Assembly: GCF_907165205.1 (NCBI RefSeq)
Contig: NC_058189.1
Span: forward strand, 43,984,270 to 44,048,269
DNA: 64,000 bases
Direction: 5' to 3'
Source of the DNA: Coccinella septempunctata
Taxonomy: Eukaryota > Arthropoda > Insecta > Coleoptera > Coccinellidae
Part shown: one piece after another, positions 42,063-52,982 of the stretch
How positions within the stretch are numbered: the stretch's first letter is position 1
Layout of the letters: each line of letters opens with the position of its first letter
The notes under the pieces: model-generated
Database searches by the model: none
Told to the model about the DNA's origin: nothing
What the model saw: only the letters and a program-made list of their open reading frames with translations
Program-made: the position numbers and the translations under genes

Positions 42063-42449
42063 TATTCTTAGGATAAGTAAAAATGCTGTAAGTAAAAATC
42101 GAATAAATCTGTCATTGAAGCTTAATAATAAGAGATTATTTGACATAGATCGAATGTCGGTACGTCATTATTGGTTGAATTTTTTAGATTCTTGATGTAT
42201 GGATATTCTTTTTGTGATTTTAACGAAATATTTGCTTTCTAGTTGCAATTATGACAGTTTTTACAATGCGGTGTCTTATTTTACATTAATCAGTGAAAAG
42301 AAGTATAATGTGTTTTCATAGAATTGTTATTGGTCAAATAATTAAATCTGAAAGCACTGAAATAAGGTATCCTTCAGATAGGAAATTATTTGACAGATAC
42401 TTATTCACATTGAATAAAATTTATTCGAAAGTGAAAGTACCGGGCCTAA

Positions 42450-43591
42450 AGACAATTTGTCATGCGTTTCAGGAGCCACTAACTGTCATAAAAAAAAAAT
42501 CACTTCATCTCAATTCCTATATTCGGACTCAATACATAAGTATTAATTTTAGCTGTTCACAGTTTCTACATCCGTTTGAATACACCACAGCTGTTATTCT
42601 ATTAAACAATATAAACTTCATTCTATTCTATTAAGGAATGCAATGGAATAGAACATGGTAATATAACGAAGCATTAAATCTAGATTATTATTTAAAAAAG
42701 CTCCTCAAGTGTCCAAATGATCTGTCTGCAGAGTTTTTTCGAATTTTCATCACTACAATCCATTATTTCATCCTTGATAAGTACATGAATGTTGTATAGG
42801 CAAATTTCATAAACTGAAATAAAAATTGTTGTATCTTAATGATAGAAAAAACTATGTATTTTAACTAATGGCATTGGAATTTCAGTTGCTTCAACTTTAT
42901 GGAAATCCATCGTATACTGATAGGATACTGCTGAAGTAATTATGTAGGTTTTTATTATATGTGTTCTTCAGATGTTTTTATACTAGCCTGAGTTGGAACT
43001 TTCATCAGAGAGAGTGTTTGCGATATAAATTTGAGAAAAAAAATTAATAAATAAATACGAAAAGGCAACAAATTTCGTTAGAGCACCCACATATATATAT
43101 ATATATATATATTACTATCATTACATTTATAATTTTTGCATTACTCATTGAATTTATCAATTTTTCAGTCTAGGAGGGACATATTATTTGTACTTCTAAA
43201 CTTCATCTTAAAACGATTTCTATATTTGTGGTCGGTCGCCCCGAGTTTTTGAATGCGGAATTTGGTATGTGTTGTATGTGTTATAGCAAATATTAAATCT
43301 GTGTAGGATTATGCACCCATTTAAAATTGGTCATAAGTTTATTTTATATGATTAATATATTCTTCCCCTTAACAATTGCAAGGATAACGAGAAATTCATA
43401 ATCAGTATTTGGAATTCAGTTTCATTCTTCGAAAATTATACTTCAATTTCCCCATCAACCTACTAGGAATTATTTTTTTATATATCTGTGTTTTTTCAAT
43501 AGGTATATCGTTTTCCGAATGAGTTCACACAAAAGTATATGCAAAATATTATTCATTCATCTATCTCTCATACTTATCGAAAGCTACTTAC
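42450..43591. other. Non-coding; (TA)n microsatellite at 43091-43112
   Basis: The last, short exon of the odorant receptor should lie here or further downstream on the minus strand, but no stretch with a good acceptor and the expected Tyr-Ser segment was found. Otherwise only an AT dinucleotide run is notable. Confidence 0.5.
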
Positions 43592-46500
43592 TTTTTGTAA
43601 GTAGGTCATATTTATATTGATGTTCATTGGAATGGACAATCGAAATGGTTTCTGAGTACGAGCAAAGAATAATTCGAAATCCTTTATCACAGAAGTGTGC
43701 ATTTGGTACCAAGGTAAGCCATAAATGAAGGTATTCAATGTTTCACTCTGAAAAAAAAGAATTAATGTTCCTAATTTTAAACCTGTTTTTGGTTTTTGTT
43801 TGGTTACTCTCGAACTAAAAACTGTAAATGCGCCAAAAGAGTAAGAGCAAGATATTGAACGAGATTTCATTTTTGTTGCCACTCCTACCAGAAACTGAGA
43901 TAGACCTTTGTTTTCCATAATATTGATTTTCGAAATTTAGGTTTGTGTTACAAGCAAAATAAAAGGAAGAAGAACTTTGCGAAAATTGTGGAAAATATAT
44001 TTTTCATGAATTCCGAGTCGACCCCTGAGAATATGATGGAGAATATTTTGTCGAGAGCTTGTTTATGCTATATCCAAGCTTGAGAAACACTGAAAAATCA
44101 GTGTGCAAAAATAATGAATATCTATCCATCCATATCTATAGAGGTTTGTAGGCGAATATTATATAGATGGCATTGCAATAAAAAATATCTTGCTGAAATA
44201 TGTTTATGATAAAACCCAGTTCCATATGAAAAATTATTTTTGAATATCAAGGAAAAAGTTATAGGGGTCATTCGGCTAATTCCTTCATTGTAGATCCTTC
44301 TCTCCAAATAGATGTATTGGATGCGGTGGACCTCATCGTGGCCTGTCAGATTGATAAATTTAAATAGTATTGTTTTGTTTTCAAGCAGGAATCTGAAATC
44401 ACTAGTGAAAACAGTAGACGACCCTAGAAATCGTATGATACACGCGTTTGAAATAATCCATGTTGTATGAGGAGGAGATCAAGATTTTACTAAGATTTGA
44501 GGAGGGTATTGACAGCATTTGATGTGATTCTGTTCTATTGTTGTGACTGATGAGTGATTACAATAAGATGTGATACTCCTGATTTCTCTTTTTGGGGTAC
44601 ACTCAAAGAGCGAGTATACCATGCGGACGACTCCAGAAGATATGATGGAACGCATAGAAAATGCTTGCAGGAATATCGGAAGAAACTTTGACGCGATGTA
44701 ATAAATTATGCATTGAAAAAATTAATTAATATCCAAGGTCATTATTTTGAACATTTTCTGAAATTGTATGAAATTAATAAAAACGTGATCATTATTAAAA
44801 TTTATTTTAATTGTTTCCCAACTGTCAAATGATTTCATTCAATATTTCGATATCCAATGAAAGAAGTTTCAAGAAAAGTTACCACTTTATTATGACGAAT
44901 GAGTATCTGCACTGGAAAATATACCTTTCTATTTAAAGCAATTAAGTTGACCGTGAAATAACCTGGAAGTCAAGGTTAAAATAAAATATGTTCATTTTCT
45001 TTCCCCCTTGATAACTAACAATTTTTATCGGAACAATTACCATCTTATTATGCAGGAACCATTGAAACCAATAAAAAATGTTCGAAACAGAAAGTTGAAC
45101 TTACCATGTTCTCCAGATCCTGGGCGTGGAAGGATATCAAACTATGACTAAGAATCCAAACCCATAGTTCGAGGAATAGGATTATATTGAAATCCTGAAA
45201 GTATTTCCAAGACATTGTGAGACTATATTGTGTTATATATACATAGATGTACTCATATACATATTATTATCAAGCTGAAAAATACCTATTAATGAAGAAA
45301 ATTTCTCCGTGGAGCAATCGCACCAATCTCCAGCAGTTAATTTTTGTTTGATCTTCAATATCCCTCGTTACATATGCATAATGATACAATTTTTTAGTAA
45401 TATGTCAATAGTAGCTTACCACAGTGATTTGATGAATCAGCACAGCGACCAGAACCATCACAGAATAACTCAATAGAGGGTTTAATTTTTCTTTCACATA
45501 GTTAGTGACAAGATTGGTTATTCTGAAAAAATTAATTCAATAATTTAAGTGAAGATAGGTAGCAAAAGAAGTAAACTTCGACGCTTTTCGAGTTCGGTAT
45601 CCCAATATTACATGTGGCCAATTTATTTCAGTTTCTTCAGTAGTTGAAATTAATTTAAAGCAGTCAATTTCGAGCTAAACTTTTAATATAAGAGATAAAC
45701 CATTTTACGGACAGCTGGATAGAAATTTGACACAACATAATGATTACCATAACTTCTTCTTCAAATTATTAATGAAGAGGTTCGAAAGTTGATTCCAGCA
45801 AGGCGATATTATGTTCAACCTAGGTGCTTTGATCGCAGCTCAGAATGTATCGTTGTGTCAAATTTATGGTTTATTTTATTGTCGTTTTAGAACCAACTTT
45901 TGAGATTTGGGTTCTCTTTCCTAAAAGTCTCAGCATCGTACTACAGTACAGATGAATTTCTTGAATTTATAGACAGAGCAGATATATATCGTCTACATGC
46001 AAGGAATCAAACCTCTACTTATTTTGATCATCACTTAAGCAGCAACTTGTAGTTAATAACACCTGGATTCTGGATTCAACAGAAGAAATCACCGCCTTCA
46101 CTTATCTGTTTTTCAAAAACCATGAGTAACTACAATTTGGACTTCTGAAAAACTAGCAGTTGAATACTGATGCTCGAAATTGACGTGACGATGAACATAT
46201 AGATGATATTATGTTGAATTATGCTGTTCGGCATAACCATATTTGAGAGATGATGTATCATGCAGTTTTAAATTTACTTACTCATTGGTTTCGTTGTAGA
46301 AATCGATACACTGTAGAAGTTTCCTTCTGGTCAACACGACATTATTCCCGCTAAAATCAATACCTCCCAGCATTCTTATCAAGCGTTGTAGTCTAGCTAC
46401 AGAAACATAAGTGCATCCTATGTGAATTGAGGAAACTGTGATCACATAAGGCATATAGTAAACGGCATATATTGAAGAAGCCAATATGGACCAATCCAGT

Positions 46501-48080
46501 AATGCAGAATCTATTGAAGAGGGCATCCAGTTGGAAAGGCTATTCGCACATGTAATTATTCGTTTGTGTGATTCGTTCTTCTCAGCGATGCAACGTAAAT
46601 TCCAAATTACTCTATCCAGAAACCAAAATAAGAGACCGTATCTGGTTGGATAAAAGTACAACTTGCTCAACTTCTCAATATAGATTTTGACTGGTTTATA
46701 CTCTTCATTATACTGATATTCCTCTTCATCTAGCTTGAAAAGCAGTTTCAGTATTGTTCGTCTACGAAAGACGATTATGTTCGCATAGATCATTAACGAT
46801 ATGAATGTACCAGCGTTATTTACTTCTTTCATGAAATTTGCGGAATTTCCCTCTAGAACAACATCTGAGCATTAGTGAGCTAATCCCGAATAACAATTTA
46901 AAAAATTTGTTCATGTCTTTTGAAAAGAGTTGAAAAAATTTCTTGCAGAATTTAATGAAAACATAAGTGGCTTTGACGAAAAACTAATTCTTTACGAAAT
47001 CGGATAGATTTTACCAGTGAATGAGGTACGTGGTCTGAATGTTAGTGTTCAGTAAGATCAAGAGTGGATAGAGATAGCGATATGGAAAACAGTACCACTT
47101 CACCAGAGATCAGGGAATCGGCTATTACGGACACCTACATGAGGCCCTAAATCGGATAACTTCTTACTTTCATAAAGGTATGTGAGGTCGACGGAAAAAT
47201 ATAATATGCACCTCGTCAGAAAACTGTCTATATTGTCTCGCCTGATTACTATCCTCGGCTACGCCTCGGCTATCAATTTGGAGGCTCGACTGTATAGACA
47301 GTTTTTCGTCCTTGGTACATATATAAATAACCATTTTTAGACTCACGGATTTCACAGAATTTTGTCTATTCGTCCAAAACAACCCTATTTTCCGGGATTG
47401 TTACGTAAATTACTATTTTGTATAAGATGAAATACGTCCATGGCACCAAGAATCTCAAAATATAAATCGTTCCCCAAGATACAGCGTTCATTTCAAACTT
47501 TTTCCTGATAAATTAGTCCTTGATACCTATAATAATGTATTCATGTATGTTTTTCATATTTCAATTGCTTTTAGAGTGAGTGCATCGAATAACTATTCAA
47601 CAGAGAGGAAATAGACGAGAAAAACTAGTACCTAGTTTTTTAAAATACATAAGTGGTCTGCTGTGAATAAATGATGAAGTATTGTATATATTCTGAATCC
47701 GTAGTATAGAAATTGCATTTGTATACTACTATGTTCAAGAGCATGCCTTTGATGATTGATTGAGCCTGAGCTACTAGAACTATTCAGACTTTACTAAACA
47801 AAAAGCTTAAATATTTTGTCTAGAAATGGCGGCATTTTAAGGCCCCAAAAGTTGAGGCAGGTTAAAAAAATCTCATATATCATTGTTTACAACCTTGAAT
47901 TTTCCTGAGGAGTTGACCTAAGGATATGTAGGCGCCCAAAACTGAAGAGATAGTATAAAATATAAGAAACTTCATTAGACGAGCCGTAGAAGTTCTTTTT
48001 CCATTTGTAGTATGTAAACCCAGATCATTCGCCTTCAATCGAACAAAATGAAAAAATATTACATCATTTCCTGTAACCAT
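43592..48080 (-). CDS. Odorant receptor (7tm_6 family), five exons identified
   Basis: Exons on the minus strand: 47894-48080 (ATG, TM1), 46282-46864, 45420-45523, 45105-45194 and 43592-43747. Acceptors read CAG in each case, and donors at exons 2, 4 and 5 are GTAAGT; exon 1 uses GTTGTA. About 373 residues are covered, plus a short final exon not found; family length is ~380-400. Family traits: SLSNWMPSSID before the long outer loop, TM6 in exon 4, and in exon 5 the YGLPWYQM and RTQKPF segments of the conserved C-terminal region. Insect ORs are ligand-gated channels working with Orco in sensory neuron membranes. Phases fit at exon 1-2, 2-3 and 4-5; exon 3-4 keeps frame only if the donor GTGGGT (exon end 45425) is used instead of the adjacent GTAAGC (end 45420). 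Intron 4 holds transposon relics. Confidence 0.85.
44305..44702 (+). pseudogene. Mariner-like transposase relic in OR intron 4
   Basis: The plus strand retains a degraded IGCGGPH block (normally the WIGRGGP segment), then, after a non-homologous gap, FWGTLKERVY at about 44591-44620 and, one frame over, TPEDMMERIENACRNIGRNF before a stop at 44702. The order matches the end of mariner-like transposases. A similar TPENMMENI segment lies at 44025-44050. It is intronic and dead. Confidence 0.6.
47190..47330 (-). repeat. Dispersed repeat, copy 2 (inverted to 11660-11815)
   Basis: It includes ATAATATGCACCTCG, AAAACTGTCT, GGCTATCAATTTG and GACAGTTTTTCGTCCTTGG, the reverse complement of the segment at 11.7 kb. 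It lies in OR intron 1. Confidence 0.5.
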
Positions 48081-48984
48081 ATTTCATTTCAATATGAACC
48101 ATGAACCATGTAGTCAGAACTCAAATAACAGACGAGAGGCGTGACATCAATAAGAAGTAATTAAAAACCCATTTATTTGAAGCTTACGTGAATTAACTAC
48201 CTAGTGATGCAGATAATTTATTATTCAAACTGCTGAAACGCCCGTTTCTCACCTGGATACTACCTTAACCTATCTCGTTAGTTTAGTTTGAAACAACAAT
48301 GCAATTGGAGGGTCATAGCAGCTCAATCTTCCGGGAACTAAGTTTCTAATAGTTCAATCTTTAATCCTCCGAAAAAAAAGTTTTTCGGATAAGACCATTT
48401 CACTACTTATACTCTACCCACAATGGTTCCCAATATCATTAGAAGGACATAAGTTTGGTTGCGATAAATTGTAATTGTGTCTGCTGGACACGGGAGTGAA
48501 AATAATCCTAAGGATACTATGTACATCATCATGGAAAAAAAACGGTGTTACGTTTGAAAAAATCGAGAAAAAACAATTTGAAGTTCTTCATATATGGACA
48601 TTGATAACGTACACCCTGTATAAGAGAGGTTGATCATTTAGGAACGATGACTAGGCAAATTCTTAAGTTAAAAGAAATCCTGATCAAATACATGTTTCTA
48701 TCGCTTCTGGAAATCGGTAAAGGGCTTTTACCGAACTACTGTTTCGTCGAAATTTTGCAGGTTTTTCTGAATAAGAACCGTACCGTTGGAAAAATATCCC
48801 TAATATTTTGCATCATGGTAGAAATAATGAAGAGCATTGAAAACATGCAAAAATATAAGGGGTGATCCATTGAAAAAATCATTCATTTGTTGAATAATTT
48901 CATTTGAAAACACCCTGTATTTCAGAAAATAATTTCCTGAGATGCAGAATCGAAAGTACAAAGGGAATGCTCCTCAACTAAATT
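48081..48984. other. OR upstream region; non-coding with diverged CAGGGTG-type repeats
   Basis: There is no clear TATA box in the first hundred bases upstream of the OR start. Around 48540-48925 two ACACCCTGTA termini (about 48611 and 48911) flank sequence resembling the foldback repeats in the window. Confidence 0.4.
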
Positions 48985-49530
48985 CCTAAAACGTCTGATT
49001 TGGCAGCTATGGATGCCTAACGCACTATTGCAGGACTCTGTATATGCTTCTAGATAGGCACACTGAAAAAATTTCAAAATACAGAGATCTCGAGGAACAA
49101 ACCAGAAGACAGTGGAAGCTGAAAGATATCAAGACCATCCCTATTGTCATTTCATCTACAGGCCTTATACCGAAGAAACTACTAGAGAACTTGAGGAAAC
49201 TTCATTTGGACGAAAATATTTATAAAGTCATGCAGAAGGCGGTACTGCTGGGAACGGCGAGAACTGTACGCATGTACATGGGGAATGCAGAGGAACACCG
49301 TCTGCTCCGACAGGAAGTGCGGGTGGAGCAGGAATCCAACCTACAGCAGGGAGCCGAGGAGCGACCCGGACCCGACCACCACCACGAGCCCGAAAACCGG
49401 GAAAGGGCTCCAACAGAGCTTAATCCTTTTGATATCTGAGATATCTGGGATAAGTGAATTTTCCTCTGGGGAGGAGTGTGAAAGCCGCGAGGCTAAAGTC
49501 ATAATAATAATTTTAATAATTCTCAGTATC
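48985..49530 (+). pseudogene. 3' fragment of a non-LTR retrotransposon
   Basis: The open frame to 49439 encodes a C-terminal segment seen in many LINE polyproteins: RHTEKISKYRDLEEQTRRQW, KTIPIVISSTGLIPKKL and KAVLLGTARTVR. After the stop comes a short 3' region with a TAATAATAATTTTAATAAT tail. The 5' part including the reverse transcriptase is missing, as in typical truncated insertions. The clade is not assigned. Confidence 0.65.
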
Positions 49531-49659
49531 AAGATACAGGAAACGTCAAAGAAAAAAATCAAATACAATAGTAGGTATTCAAAAATATGTAAATTAATTT
49601 GTGAAGGACTAGTACCACAATTACACATAAAACTAACAAAATATTGTTGATCCATTTAT

Positions 49660-50442
49660 TCATGTAAAAAAGAATGAAGGCCGGTCCAAAAATTCTTTCA
49701 AGCTATATACAGTAGTCTTCAACAGAGCCCTCTTTATCTCCCTGTCGAATCTCGTAGCATTTAACCGTTTTATAGTATCCGGTATCGAATTGTACAAAAC
49801 GGCTCCCCAGTAATCAACAAACAGCTGTGATGATGTTAGACGATGAAAGGGTATTTCTAAGGCTGTTCTATTTCTTGTTCCATACGGTCTCTGCATATTC
49901 CTCGGGAAATTTCTGATATTAGCATGCACATACTTCAGTGTGAACGATATGAAAATACTTGGGACAGTCAAGATGCCCCAAGCCCTGAATGCCTCTCTAC
50001 AACTGTCTCTGGGTCCAAGGCCGAAAAGAGCCCTTATAGCCCTCTTCTGGAGTAAAAGCACTCTTTGCGCTTCCGATGAACTACCCCAAAAAAGAATGGC
50101 GTAAGAGGCCACACTATGGAAGTTGGCAATATAAGTTAGCCTCGCCATTTCATATGTTGTGCACATTTTTACCCGTCGAATGGAATATACAGCTACTGAC
50201 AGTTTTGCTACCAGTGCATCAATGTTGGTCCTGCAGCCTAGTCCAGATTCCAAATTTCCGATGTCTTGAAGCAGTTTCCTCGCTTTAGTTCGTATCTCGT
50301 CCACACTTCTACCTCTCAGCATAACAGAGGTATCATCAGCAAACAGTACAGCTCCATAAAAACTTATATTCCAGATCAGGTCATTAATGAAGATCAAAAA
50401 AAAAAGGATATGGCACAAGGCCAAGAGAGAGATGGGAAACAC
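49660..50442 (-). pseudogene. Non-LTR reverse transcriptase fragment with internal deletion
   Basis: A 260-codon open frame on the minus strand begins in the reverse transcriptase palm (FINDLIWNISFYGAVLFADD, catalytic FADD) and then jumps from a LLQDIGNLESG helix to LVAKLSVAVYSIRRVK. This skips the ~60 residues that normally lie between; the rest (YAILFWGSSSEAQRVLLLQK, IRALFGLGPRDSCR) is the usual C-terminal region. Fingers and the N-terminal domain are absent. The open frame across the deletion shows it was in phase, but the protein cannot be functional. Confidence 0.75.
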
Positions 50443-50728
50443 AGTTATTTTGATACAATTTAAATAAGCACTAACAATTTTTAATTTTTTCAGTCCTGAA
50501 TTACCAGCAATAGTAAATAAACTACTATACTTAAGTTCTTCAAAACCCTCGGCGAATTAGACATAAAGGTGATACAGTTCTTGTACAGGCAATAATGTTA
50601 GCAACCTATATCTACATAGGTGATATATCATCGTGGGTAGCCTAACTCTTGCCTCACATTCGATCCTGCTTTCCAACTATGTGTAGCAAATATTCGCTTC
50701 AATTCCTACATAATAACTCATTATTGAG

Positions 50729-51146
50729 TTATGTTTCGATGTCAAGGCTCTTCCCGAACCAGTATTCACATCCAATATCGGATGGACATATCGAGAGCAT
50801 GATTTTAATTTCAAATCGCGAATTTTGATAGATAGTGTCATTGCCACAGTCCAAGTCCATATGATAAATATGCGCTCGTGTCTCAATCATGAATATCTCG
50901 TCTAGGACATGGAATAATTTTCCCAGAAATGATCTCGGACGACTTTCTTTCATTACCAATTCCGCACAAGTCGTTCTCGAGAATCTTCCGATGTATCCAT
51001 GTAGAATGGCTGGTAATCCACCGTTTCCAAATACGATCTGCCATAAATTAAGGTAAATGCGACCTATAAATTTTATCTCGTTAGAATGAAGTACATCTCT
51101 GGGATGCGGAACCCCGTTAGAAGGTATATTTGTGGAGACAATATAT
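50729..51146 (-). CDS. Unidentified exon-like open frame
   Basis: About 138 codons are open on the minus strand with balanced composition, including HSNEIKFIGRIYLNLWQIVF, GNGGLPAILHGYIGRFSRT, HIYHMDLDCGNDTIYQNSRF and ICPSDIGCEYWFGKSLDIET before TAA. There is a plausible acceptor (CCGCATCCCAG) just before codon ~15. I do not recognise the family. It might be a terminal exon of a host gene or a captured fragment; no companion exon was identified. Confidence 0.4.
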
Positions 51147-52559
51147 TATTATCATCTGATAAATACCAACCACTGAACTATATTAATATCAATTATTCCT
51201 ATTTACGTCACGCACTATATCAAGTTCTATGTCACCTGTAACCTATAAGAGTCTATCGTTGCATCAGCATTCTCTACGCAATAGGACATGCATTGTCCTA
51301 ACAGGGTCCGTTACGAAATATATAAGGAAGAATGCATCGTGGTAAACAGAAATCGTATTCCAGTTCATGAGAATAGAATTATGCAGATCGAAAAATAATG
51401 TGTTGCTTCCAGGTCTGCGATTTAGAGCCGTCCATTAAAATCTAAATGCTGATGGTCAATAATTAAATTAGCTGTTATTCAAGCGTCACCAACTAAGTTA
51501 TGCTCTACACTTCGATTGGTACACACTTGAAAGGGAAGGGACTCCACTTGCTATGCATTATTTTCACTCCATATATCTTCGCAGATTTCGTACATCAATT
51601 ATTTATTGATGACAGAAACGCGATACAGCCCATCAATGTCACAGGTGCAAAAAATAGAATAGCCAGGATACATATACAGTGTGAGTCTGTGACACTAACA
51701 AATATTCTAACAGTAGATACTTGAGGTCAAAAGAAACACTTTTTTCCTATACCATTTTTTTTAGATTCGGCCCTGATAAAAAGATATAGAGCTATTTTGA
51801 GTTTTCATAATGAGCTGTGCCGTCTAAGAAAAAACAAAATTACCTTCAGAATAACTAGTTAAATCTGCGACACTACAAATCTGTGAATCTTTTAAAAATA
51901 GTTGTATTCAGCCAAAGTATCCAATTTTTCAACTTTCACAGATACTTATTAATTTTTGAAAACCAAAATACTCGGAAACGGCGCATTATACGAGAAAATA
52001 TGATGAAGACTTTTTTTTCACAGAACGTTCAAATATTAATTAGATAGCGTCCAACTTAGTTTCAAGAGTTGGGTTCTTCGAAGTTTTGGTATTAATATTG
52101 TACGTAATGGTCAAACTGGAAGACGTGGGTGATATATTGTGTTTGAAAAAGATTAATCTACTAAATGAAAAACTATACTCCGAAATTCATTTCATTCGAT
52201 AAAACCGTTTTTGAGATAGAAGCAAGAATAACTTTTTTTTTGGTTTTTCAACAGCCTGTATCTTTTAAATATGGCATAGGAAAAGTGTTTTTCTTTGACC
52301 TGAATACTATTATTCTATTAAAATATTTGTACGAGTCAAAGACTTACTCTGTATAAACGTCATAATGAGTTTTTTTTCAATACGATCATTTCATTAGATT
52401 GTCTTCCATCAGGATATTTTCTTCAGTTTACTGGATACTCAAAATCGAAGACATTTCATAATGATGCCTAGCTAAACCAGTATGCTTGGCACAATCCTCA
52501 TGATGATCTATCTTGGGATTATTTTGGTCGAAAAAGTTGACACGAGACACTATCAATAA
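51147..52559. other. No gene recognised
   Basis: Short frames only; nothing with domain or repeat support. Confidence 0.45.
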
Positions 52560-52565
52560 AGTTTA

Positions 52566-52982
52566 ATGGCGTATGGAATCATTGCGTGGGGAAATAGCTC
52601 CGATATCACTAGGATATTCGTGATCCAAAAAAGAGCTTTGAGAACTATTCTTCGTTTGCCGTCCGGAGAATCTTGCCGTGGATATTTCAGGAGAGAAAGA
52701 ATATTAACACTTACCGGTTTGTACATATACAGATGTCTTGTTTTCCTACAAAAGAACGAACATTTGTTTGAGAAACACTTGAATCTAAACAACACCAGAC
52801 GTATCCAAAAGTATCAATTACCGATGTATTCCCTCACATTAGCACAGAAAAATGTCGAATATATGTGCCTCAAATTGTTCAGTAGGGTACCAAAGCAGTA
52901 TCGCGTTTTAACGGACATTCAAAAAATTCAAGGAAGCTATCCTAAATGTTTTAATAGATTTAGAGCCATACTCTATAGATGA
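52566..52982 (+). pseudogene. Non-LTR retrotransposon C-terminal fragment
   Basis: A 138-codon frame matches in layout the C-terminal half of the element at 49660-50442: YGIIAWGNSSDITRIFVIQK, ALRTILRLPSGESCRGYFR, then LFSRVPKQYR and a terminal CFNRFRAILYR. It is 5'-truncated, with a ~170-bp 3' region ending near GAAATAAACGATATTATTAT. A different family member from the minus-strand copy. Confidence 0.7.

Larger units (their letters stand above)
36316..42446. mobile_element. GGCCCGGTAC-family MITE, copy 2, split by Gypsy element 2
   Basis: The left part (36316-36371) starts GGCCCGGTACTTTCAC and the right part (42063-42446) ends GTGAAAGTACCGGGCC. The two rejoin exactly across the Gypsy duplication TATTC and then match copy 1 (12368-12814) in inverse orientation. 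TAA flanks both ends (36313-36315 and 42447-42449). Without the insertion the element is about 435 bp. It has no transposase. Confidence 0.8.

Noticed and set aside
42890..42935. Candidate last exon of the odorant receptor after TTACTTCAG
   Set aside because: The acceptor is reasonable, but no frame gives the expected conserved Tyr-Ser-rich C-terminus in phase with exon 5.
49228..49413. GC-richer minus frame with Pro/Ala-rich product
   Set aside because: It is antisense to the LINE C-terminal fragment and has no independent support.
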